DNA from: Streptomyces candidus
GTDB lineage: Bacteria > Actinomycetota > Actinomycetes > Streptomycetales > Streptomycetaceae
Reading direction: 5' to 3'
Assembly (NCBI RefSeq): GCF_014207445.1
Contig: NZ_JACHEM010000002.1
Span: forward strand, 1 to 64,000
DNA length: 64,000 nucleotides
Of this stretch, positions 57,523-64,000 are shown in pieces (position 1 is the stretch's first letter; each line of letters begins with the position of its first letter). Made by a program: the position numbers and the translations under genes. Below the pieces are notes generated by a model that did not search any database, was not told where the DNA came from, and saw only the letters and a program-made list of their open reading frames with translations.

Positions 57523-57668
57523 GGGGGCGGAAAAGTTTTCGAGTTCCTCCGGGAATCATCCGCAACCGTCACGCGTTGTGACTGTCGACGGAAGTTTCCG
57601 GACCCCTCCCGTACGGGCACGGGGACCCGGGCCTCCCGACCTCCACCTCACCACGACGTAAGGATCCA

Positions 57669-59147
57669 ATGACTCCCTCCACTTCTTCCCCTTCCACGAA
57701 CGACAACATCACAGACAGCCTGCGGGCCGATGCCCTGATGGAAGAGGACGTCGCCTGGAGCCACGAGATCGACGGAGAGCGGGACGGCGAGCAGCTCGAC
57801 CGTTCCGAGCGGGCCGCACTGCGTCGCGTCGCGGGTCTCTCCACCGAACTCGAGGACGTCACCGAAGTCGAGTACCGGCAGCTGCGCCTGGAGCGCGTCG
57901 TGCTGGTCGGTGTGTGGACCTCGGGGACCGCCCAGGACGCGGACAACTCCCTCGCGGAGCTCGCCGCCCTCGCGGAGACGGCCGGAGCCCTGGTGCTCGA
58001 CGGCGTCGTCCAGCGGCGCGACAAGCCGGACCCCGCGACGTACATCGGCTCCGGCAAGGCCATGGAACTGCGGGACATCGTCCTGGAGACCGGCGCCGAC
58101 ACCGTGGTCTGTGACGGTGAGCTCAGTCCCGGCCAGCTCATCCACCTCGAAGACGTCGTCAAGGTCAAGGTGGTCGACCGGACCGCGCTGATCCTCGACA
58201 TCTTCGCCCAGCACGCCAAGTCCCGGGAGGGCAAGGCGCAGGTCGCCCTCGCGCAGATGCAGTACATGCTGCCGCGACTGCGCGGCTGGGGTCAGTCGCT
58301 GTCCCGTCAGATGGGTGGCGGCGGCGGTGGCGGCATGGCCACCCGTGGTCCCGGTGAGACCAAGATCGAGACCGACCGGCGCCGGATCCGCGAGAAGATG
58401 GCCAAGATGCGCCGGGAGATCGCGGAGATGAAGACCGGCCGCGACCTCAAGCGCCAGGAACGCCGGCGCAACAAGGTGCCTTCGGTCGCCATCGCCGGGT
58501 ACACCAACGCGGGCAAGTCCTCGCTGCTCAACCGCCTCACCGGCGCGGGCGTGCTGGTGGAGAACGCACTGTTCGCCACCCTCGACCCGACCGTGCGACG
58601 TGCCGAGACGCCCAGCGGGCGGCTCTACACGCTGGCGGACACCGTCGGATTCGTCCGGCACCTGCCGCACCACATCGTCGAGGCGTTCCGCTCCACCATG
58701 GAGGAGGTCGGCGACTCCGACCTCATCCTGCATGTGGTGGACGGCTCGCACCCGGCGCCGGAGGAGCAGCTGGCCGCCGTGCGCGAGGTGATCCGTGACG
58801 TCGGTGCACTCGACGTGCCGGAGATCGTCGTGATCAACAAGGCGGACGCGGCCGACCCGGTCGTCCTCCAGCGGCTGCTGCGCATCGAGAAGCACGCCAT
58901 CGCGGTCTCGGCCCGGTCGGGCCAGGGCATCGACGAGCTCCTGGAGCTCATCGACCGCGAACTGCCGCGTCCCTCGGTCGAGATCGAGGCGCTCGTGCCG
59001 TACATCCAGGGCGCCCTGGTCTCGCGGGCGCACGCCGAGGGCGAGGTGATCTCCGAGGAGCACACCGAGGAGGGCACCCTGCTCAAGGCGCGGGTGCACG
59101 CGGAACTGGCCGCGGAGTTCGAGACGTTCGCCCCGGTCGCGCACTGA
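57669..59147 (+). CDS. hflX: HflX-family ribosome-associated GTPase
   Basis: 492 aa from ATG 57669. N-terminal HflX domain (about 60-270) with IGSGKAMELRDI and the Gly-rich patch before RGPGETKIETDRRRIREK, then a GTPase domain with G1 GYTNAGKSSLLN, G2/G3 DTVGFVRHLPHH and G4 NKAD. It splits stalled ribosomes and rescues translation under stress. It lies downstream of a secreted peptidase and upstream of a strong terminator. Confidence 0.92.
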   Translation: MTPSTSSPSTNDNITDSLRADALMEEDVAWSHEIDGERDGEQLDRSERAALRRVAGLSTELEDVTEVEYRQLRLERVVLVGVWTSGTAQDADNSLAELAALAETAGALVLDGVVQRRDKPDPATYIGSGKAMELRDIVLETGADTVVCDGELSPGQLIHLEDVVKVKVVDRTALILDIFAQHAKSREGKAQVALAQMQYMLPRLRGWGQSLSRQMGGGGGGGMATRGPGETKIETDRRRIREKMAKMRREIAEMKTGRDLKRQERRRNKVPSVAIAGYTNAGKSSLLNRLTGAGVLVENALFATLDPTVRRAETPSGRLYTLADTVGFVRHLPHHIVEAFRSTMEEVGDSDLILHVVDGSHPAPEEQLAAVREVIRDVGALDVPEIVVINKADAADPVVLQRLLRIEKHAIAVSARSGQGIDELLELIDRELPRPSVEIEALVPYIQGALVSRAHAEGEVISEEHTEEGTLLKARVHAELAAEFETFAPVAH

Positions 59148-59194
59148 GGCGTTCGCCGCGCGACCGCGTCGGTGCCGCTCGCGGCCCGGTACGG

Positions 59195-59239
59195 CCGAAG
59201 GCCCGTACCTCCACGACGGGGGTACGGGCCTTCGGCTTT
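59195..59239. terminator. hflX terminator
   Basis: A perfect 15-bp stem (CCGAAGGCCCGTACC 59195-59209 with GGTACGGGCCTTCGG 59221-59235) with an 11-base loop is followed by CTTTG. It can also stop transcription arriving from the convergent peptidase gene. Confidence 0.85.
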
Positions 59240-59298
59240 GCCGCGGCGGAACGGCAGCCGCGCGGCGTGCCGTCATCCGGGGGCGCGGCCGGGGCACG

Positions 59299-60498
59299 TC
59301 AGCGGCGGCTGAACTTCTTGCTCGTCGCCGTGTAGATCTGCTGTGCGCCCGCGCCGAGCCGCGGTCCGGCCAGCCAGCCGTGCGTGACGGGGCCGATGGA
59401 GGTGTTGGAGACCAGCGCGAGACCGCCGCCGGGCTTGTTGGTGAACCACCCGCCGCCCGAGGACCCACCGGTCATGGAGCAGCCGATGCGGTGCATGGGG
59501 AGCGTGTTCGGGCCGACCGAGAAGCGGCCCGGCCGGTCGACGCACTTGTGCATGATCACGCCGTCGTACGGGGGAGCCGCCGGGTACCCCCAGGCGCCCA
59601 TCGCGCCGATCCGACGGGTGTCGGGGGCGCCGAAGTTCACCGGGATCGCGGTACCGACCGTCTCCTCCAGGGACTTGCCGCCGCGCTCGGGCTTCACGTG
59701 CAGCACCGCGTAGTCGTGCGCCGCGCCGGTGCCCCCGGTCGGGCCGCCGTTGCGGATCCACTCGCCGGAGGTCGCCGCCCAGTCGGCCCAGTACACGCCG
59801 TACGGGTAGTGCTCCCGGGCCGGGGCGTTGCGCAGGGCGGCCGGGGACCTGCCGTTGTTGTTGTACGCGGGGGCGAAAACCAGGTTGCGGAACCAGCCGC
59901 CCGCGCCGCCGGCGTGCACGCAGTGTCCGGCGGTCCACACGAGGTTGGACCGCCCCGGGTTGTTGACGTCCTTGATGACGGTGCCGGAGCAGACCATGGG
60001 GCCTTTGGGGGAGTCGAAGAAGAGCTTCCCGACCGGGGCACCGTGCCTGGTGTACGGAGTCTTCTCGCGCACGGCCCGCACCGGGCGCGGCACCGGGTCG
60101 GAGACGTTCTGGCCGCCGGACACGTCACTGGCCGTCATCGTCTTCGCGGGGTCCTGGGCGGTCCGCATCCGCTCCGGGCTCCAGAGGCCCTCGATGACCG
60201 GGTTGACGAAGTCCTGGGCCTGGCGCAGCCACTTGTCCCGGTCCCAGTTCTTCCACTCGCCGTCGCGCCACTTCTCCGGGTCGACGCCGTGCTTCCTGAG
60301 TTTGTCGGCGAGGTCCCTGGGAAGTGCGAGGTCTCCGCTGCCCTTGTCCGCGGCGGGCGTCGGCGTGGCGGACGCGGGCGCAGACGGTTTGTCGGCGGCC
60401 TTGTCCTCGGTGGGGCCGCAGGCCGTGACGGCGAGCGCGAGGGCCGTGGCGAGGCCGACGGCGGCGGGCAGCGGACGTGGCGGACGTATGGAGCGCAT
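59299..60498 (-). CDS. Trypsin-like serine peptidase lipoprotein, copy B
   Basis: 399 aa from ATG 60498, with an AGGGGGAGATC site. Lipobox LAVTAC gives lipidated Cys27. An N-terminal module at about 55-110 carries DKWLRQAQDFVNPVIEGLW and a WRDGEWKNW core. The protease domain has TAGHCV (catalytic His), HDYAVL (Asp) and GGSSGGGW (Ser), plus a GSSGGGWFTNKPGG segment. About 110 bases from its paralogue in the same direction; the pair arose by duplication. Probably a membrane-anchored extracellular protease of unknown substrate. Confidence 0.85.
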   Translation of the reverse strand: MRSIRPPRPLPAAVGLATALALAVTACGPTEDKAADKPSAPASATPTPAADKGSGDLALPRDLADKLRKHGVDPEKWRDGEWKNWDRDKWLRQAQDFVNPVIEGLWSPERMRTAQDPAKTMTASDVSGGQNVSDPVPRPVRAVREKTPYTRHGAPVGKLFFDSPKGPMVCSGTVIKDVNNPGRSNLVWTAGHCVHAGGAGGWFRNLVFAPAYNNNGRSPAALRNAPAREHYPYGVYWADWAATSGEWIRNGGPTGGTGAAHDYAVLHVKPERGGKSLEETVGTAIPVNFGAPDTRRIGAMGAWGYPAAPPYDGVIMHKCVDRPGRFSVGPNTLPMHRIGCSMTGGSSGGGWFTNKPGGGLALVSNTSIGPVTHGWLAGPRLGAGAQQIYTATSKKFSRR

Positions 60499-60562
60499 GG
60501 GATCTCCCCCTGGATGCCGATGTGTCATGAGCGTGTCAGATGTGAGTGCGGCGCGGAACACG

Positions 60563-60599
60563 GCAGGGCCTCCGGGGCCGTGCGCTCCGGAGGCCCTGC
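60563..60599 (-). terminator. Hairpin between the two paralogous peptidase genes
   Basis: A perfect 13-bp stem (GCAGGGCCTCCGG 60563-60575 with CCGGAGGCCCTGC 60587-60599) follows the copy A stop on the minus strand. With little T-run it may only partly terminate, allowing read-through into copy B. Confidence 0.65.
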
Positions 60600-60608
60600 G
60601 CGCCGCTG

Positions 60609-61823
60609 CTACTTCTTGCCGGCCTTGTCGTAGATGGCCTTCGCCTCGGTGCCCAGCCGCGGCCCGGCCAGCCAGCCGGCCGAGACCGGACCGATCGAGG
60701 TGTTGGAGACGAGGGCGGGCCTGCCGTCCGCGCCCTGAGCCACCCAGCCGCCGCCGGACGAACCGGCGGTCATGGTGCAGCCGACCCGGTACATGGTGGG
60801 CTGCGCGGGCTTGATGGCGAGCCGTCCCGGCTTGTCCGCGCACTGGAACATGCGCTCGCCGTCGAAGGGCGGAGCCGCCGGATAGCCGGTGGCCTGCATG
60901 CTGACGATCTGCGGTACCGCCGGTGCGTTGAACTCGACCGGAAGGGCCGAACCCACGGTCTCCTCCAGCGACTTGCCGCCGGCGGTCTCCGGCGTGACGC
61001 TCAGTACCGCGAAGTCGTACGGAGCCCCCGCCCCGCCGGTCGGCCCGCCCTGGGCGATCCACTGGTCGGACGTGAGCGCCGCCTTGGCCCACCACACCCC
61101 GTACGGGGCGACCTGCTCGCGCGGGGTCGTCTTGGAGACCGGCTTCGCCTGGTCGTTGTACGACGGGACGAAGGCGATGTTGCGGAACCAGCCGCCCTTG
61201 GCACCCGCGTGCACACAGTGGCCGGCCGTCCACACCAGGTTGGACTTGCCCGGGTGCTGCGGATCCTTGACGACCGTGGCGGAACAGGCCATCGAACCCT
61301 CGGGGGAGTCGAAGAGGAGCCGTCCGGCCTCGGGAGCGGTGGAGTGGTACGGGGACTTCGCCGCCCGCGCGGGGAGACGGGCGGGCACCGGGTCGGTGAC
61401 GCCCGCGTCGCCCGAGATGTCATTGGCGACGGGCTGTTTGGGCGGCTTCTCCGCGTCCTTCATGCGGTCCGGGTCCCACAGGCCCGCGATGATCGGGTTG
61501 ACGAAGTCCTCGGCCTCGCGCAGCCAGTCGTCCTTGTTCCAGTTCTTCCACTCGCCGCCCTTCCACTTGTCCAGGTCGATCCCGTGCTCCTTGAGCCGGT
61601 CCTTCAGATCGTCCGGAATCGTGATCTTGCCGTCGGCGGAACCGCCCGCCGGGCCCGTGGCCGCGTTCGTCGGCGTACCGGCGGCACCGTCCTCGGTGGG
61701 TCCGCAGGCGGTCGCCGTCAGGGCGAGCGCGGCGACGAGACCGACGGCGGACAGCAGGGGCGCGCTCCTGCGACGGGCGCTCCTCCCACGGGGTGCGGGG
61801 CGGGCCGGGCGTATGGGTCGCAT
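60609..61823 (-). CDS. Trypsin-like serine peptidase lipoprotein, copy A
   Basis: 404 aa from ATG 61823, with AGGGGGATC upstream. Lipobox LTATAC gives Cys40. The same N-terminal module as copy B appears at about 65-120 (DDWLREAEDFVNPIIAGLW and KGGEWKNW). Catalytic His in TAGHCV, Asp in YDFAVL and Ser in AGSSGGGW. It is divergent from the siderophore aminotransferase across 61824-62144, a 321-base region that must hold both promoters; I find no iron box or other named site in it. Confidence 0.85.
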   Translation of the reverse strand: MRPIRPARPAPRGRSARRRSAPLLSAVGLVAALALTATACGPTEDGAAGTPTNAATGPAGGSADGKITIPDDLKDRLKEHGIDLDKWKGGEWKNWNKDDWLREAEDFVNPIIAGLWDPDRMKDAEKPPKQPVANDISGDAGVTDPVPARLPARAAKSPYHSTAPEAGRLLFDSPEGSMACSATVVKDPQHPGKSNLVWTAGHCVHAGAKGGWFRNIAFVPSYNDQAKPVSKTTPREQVAPYGVWWAKAALTSDQWIAQGGPTGGAGAPYDFAVLSVTPETAGGKSLEETVGSALPVEFNAPAVPQIVSMQATGYPAAPPFDGERMFQCADKPGRLAIKPAQPTMYRVGCTMTAGSSGGGWVAQGADGRPALVSNTSIGPVSAGWLAGPRLGTEAKAIYDKAGKK

Positions 61824-62144
61824 GTCTTGATCCCCCTGGGACTTCGAACGTGACAAGTCAGGCAGTTGCGGCAACAGGGACAGGTGGAGCGGGCGGAACC
61901 GATGGTGCGTGTGCGGCCGGTGCGGTGCGGGACCCCACGGCGGATGTGCGGCCCCCACTATGCCGGTGCCCTGGGGGACGGCCAACGGCAGGGCCGCGGT
62001 TCCGGCGCCGGAAGGATCTTCCGATTTGCCCGTGATCCATCGGGGGCACTGTCGTTGGTACGTACGAGGAACACCGGGACGGCGTACGGCTCCGCGGGGC
62101 CGCGCCCTCCGTACGCACATGCACCAGGGGGAGGACCAGCAGTC

Positions 62145-63644
62145 GTGGCCGTGACCGAACCTGCCCAGGCGGCGGAACCCGCCGACCGGCCGCCTGCCGA
62201 CGGGCCGGCCGCCGACCGGCCGACCGTGGCCCACGAGGGGATCCTGCGACGGCAGTCGCTGCGCGAGTCCGCCGCCAGGACGTACGCACGGTCGCTGCCC
62301 ATCGTCCCCGTGCGGGCCCGTGGTCTGACGATCGAGGGAGCGGACGGCCGGCGCTATCTCGACTGCTTGTCGGGCGCCGGGACGCTCGCGCTCGGGCACA
62401 ACCACCCGGTGGTCCTCGAAGCGATCAAGAAGGTCATCGACTCCGGCGCGCCCCTGCACGTCCTGGACCTCGCGACGCCGGTGAAGGACGCCTTCACCAC
62501 GGAACTGTTCGCGACGCTCCCGCGCGGCCTCGCCGACGACGCGCGGGTGCAGTTCTGCGGACCGGCCGGGACGGACGCCGTCGAAGCGGCGTTGAAGCTG
62601 GTGCGCACGGCCACCGGGCGCAGCGGCCTGCTCGCGTTCACCGGCGCGTACCACGGGATGACCGCCGGAGCGCTGGAGGCCTCGGGCGGCGCCCCGGACG
62701 TAGGGGTGACGCGGCTGCCCTACCCGTACGACTACCGCTGCCCCTTCGGAACCGGCGGTGAACACGGCGCCGAGCTGTCCGCCCGGTGGACGGCCAACCT
62801 GCTGGACGATCCCAAGGGCGGAGTGCCGCGACCCGCGGGGATGATCCTCGAACCGGTGCAGGGGGAGGGCGGGGTGATTCCCGCCCCCGACAGCTGGCTG
62901 CGGCGGATGCGCGAGATCACCGCGGACCGGTCGATTCCGCTGATCGTCGACGAGGTGCAGACGGGGGTCGGCCGCACGGGCACGTTCTGGGCGGTCGAAC
63001 ACAGCGGGATCGTGCCCGACGTCATGGTCATGTCCAAGGCCATCGGCGGCAGCCTCCCGCTGGCCGTGATCGTCTACCGCGCGGAACTGGACGCCTGGCA
63101 GCCGGGCGCGCACGCGGGGACCTTCCGGGGCAACCAGCTCGCGATGGCCGCCGGCGCCGCCACCCTCGCGTTCGTACGGGAGAACGCGCTCGCGGACCGG
63201 GCCCGGATGCTCGGGGCACGCATGCTCGGCCGGCTGCGCCAGCTGGCCGCCGCGCATCCGGTCATCGGCGACGTACGGGGGCGGGGCCTCATGCTGGGCG
63301 TGGAACTGGTCGACCGGGAGGGCAACCCGGGACACGTGCCCGCGCCCGCCACCGCCGAGCCCCGCACCCCCGGCCCCGTGCCCGCCGCGCCCGCTTCCCC
63401 CGCACTCGCGGCCGCCGTGCAGCAGGAATGCCTGCGCCGCGGACTGATCGTCGAGGTCGGCGGACGGCATTCCGCCGTCGTACGGCTGCTGCCCCCGCTC
63501 ACCCTCACCGACGAACAGGCGGAGGCCGTCCTGGACCGGCTCGCCGACGCGCTGGCGGCAGCCGAACGCTCGCCGTACCGCGCGGGCCGGACCCGCGCCC
63601 CCCTGGACACGTACAGCCAGGAACCGGCCGGGACGACGTGCTGA
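62145..63644 (+). CDS. Diaminobutyrate-type class III aminotransferase of a siderophore locus
   Basis: 499 aa from GTG 62145, with GGGGGAGG about 10 bases upstream. PLP-dependent class III fold: GAGTLALGHNHPVV, the GPAGTDAVEAALKLVRTATG cofactor loop, YHGMT, DEVQTGVGRTGTFWA and the catalytic Lys in SKAIGGSLPLAV. Closest in layout to 2,4-diaminobutyrate--2-oxoglutarate transaminase, which supplies an amine for hydroxamate or carboxylate siderophores. A Pro-rich insertion lies at about 395-420. Upstream of an IucA/IucC gene. Confidence 0.87.
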   Translation: MAVTEPAQAAEPADRPPADGPAADRPTVAHEGILRRQSLRESAARTYARSLPIVPVRARGLTIEGADGRRYLDCLSGAGTLALGHNHPVVLEAIKKVIDSGAPLHVLDLATPVKDAFTTELFATLPRGLADDARVQFCGPAGTDAVEAALKLVRTATGRSGLLAFTGAYHGMTAGALEASGGAPDVGVTRLPYPYDYRCPFGTGGEHGAELSARWTANLLDDPKGGVPRPAGMILEPVQGEGGVIPAPDSWLRRMREITADRSIPLIVDEVQTGVGRTGTFWAVEHSGIVPDVMVMSKAIGGSLPLAVIVYRAELDAWQPGAHAGTFRGNQLAMAAGAATLAFVRENALADRARMLGARMLGRLRQLAAAHPVIGDVRGRGLMLGVELVDREGNPGHVPAPATAEPRTPGPVPAAPASPALAAAVQQECLRRGLIVEVGGRHSAVVRLLPPLTLTDEQAEAVLDRLADALAAAERSPYRAGRTRAPLDTYSQEPAGTTC

Positions 63645-63686
63645 AGCCGGTCGGCACCGGAACGACAACCTCACAAGGAAGCCCCC

Positions 63687-64000
63687 GTGAACCCCACACC
63701 CGCACCCGACACCTTTGAGGACAGTGCCGCGGACGACCCCGCCGTCCACCCCGTCGGCCCCCGGGCCGGGGCGGCCGCCGGGACGAACGAGGCGACGACC
63801 CACCCGGACGCCGTCGCCGAACCGGTGACGGTGCCCGGGCAGAAGTCCAAGGCGTGCGGGGAACAGCACAGTCCGGAAGCCGGCCGGGACCGCACCGGGC
63901 CGGACCCCCTGGACGACCCCGACCCGCAGGCCGCGGCGGACGCGGCCACCGTCGAGAACCTGCTGCGCTGCTGGGTGCGGGAGAACGACCTCCCCCGCCC
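63687..64000 (+). CDS. IucA/IucC-family siderophore synthetase, N-terminal part
   Basis: The frame is open from GTG 63687 (AAGGAAG upstream) to the window end, 104 codons. After a Pro/Ala/Asp-rich disordered start, the last visible residues (ATVENLLRCWVRENDLPRP) match the beginning of the NRPS-independent siderophore synthetase fold. The C-terminal catalytic part lies outside. With the aminotransferase just upstream this is the start of the locus known in S. coelicolor as the SCO5799-5801 siderophore synthetase cluster. Confidence 0.75.
   Translation, partial: MNPTPAPDTFEDSAADDPAVHPVGPRAGAAAGTNEATTHPDAVAEPVTVPGQKSKACGEQHSPEAGRDRTGPDPLDDPDPQAAADAATVENLLRCWVRENDLPR

Overview
The window is very GC-rich, with long overlapping reading frames on both strands, GTG and TTG starts and purine-rich ribosome binding sites. 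Its gene content and order match the chromosomal core of Streptomyces, from about osaC (SCO5747 in S. coelicolor) to the siderophore locus at about SCO5799-5801. SCO numbers come from memory of S. coelicolor synteny, not from a search. There is no prophage, integrase, intact insertion sequence or CRISPR array.

Layout: (1) 1-530, the 3' end of a 5S rRNA closing an rRNA operon, then tRNA-Thr(GGT), each with a terminator. (2) 580-10016, the osmoadaptation module: OsaC (kinase/phosphatase regulator of SigB) divergent from OsaA, a soluble hybrid histidine kinase built on an exact 276-bp HAMP repeat array, and its response regulator OsaB. (3) 10198-17653, ftsK, a RodZ-like HTH membrane protein, rimO, pgsA, a CinA-domain protein and clgR. 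(4) 17919-25117, a DpsB-like Dps protein, a small membrane protein, a decayed SDR gene, and the DNA repair pair nei and lhr on the minus strand. (5) 25211-30828, an AraC regulator with azlCD, a prenyltransferase-fold protein, a DUF3046 protein, an AI-2E/PerM exporter and a broken MMPL transporter. (6) 30900-37438, cydBA, a NarL-type two-component system, and recA-recX behind an SOS box. (7) 37547-40452, a rhodanese/cysteine dioxygenase operon preceded by a newly read 28-codon cysteine-rich leader peptide, and a flavin monooxygenase. (8) 40760-44120, the gluABCD glutamate importer. (9) 44386-47657, an OmpR-type two-component system with an orphan TAXI binding protein. (10) 47752-53482, miaB, an extradiol-dioxygenase-like protein, two small proteins, miaA, a membrane protein and dapF. 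(11) 53645-59147, a Rel/SpoT homologue (rshA), an M1-type secreted peptidase and hflX. (12) 59299-61823, two tandem duplicated trypsin-like lipoproteins with an unnamed N-terminal Trp-rich module. (13) 62145-64000, a diaminobutyrate-type aminotransferase and the start of an IucA/IucC synthetase, opening an NRPS-independent siderophore cluster that runs out of the window.

Functional themes are stress and envelope homeostasis (osa, dps, clgR, hflX, rshA), DNA repair and segregation (recA/recX, nei/lhr, ftsK), tRNA and ribosome modification (miaA/miaB/rimO), and amino-acid traffic (glu, azl, cysteine catabolism). The least described items are the cysteine leader peptide, the tandem protease pair, the TAXI protein beside a histidine kinase, and two decayed genes (SDR and MMPL).
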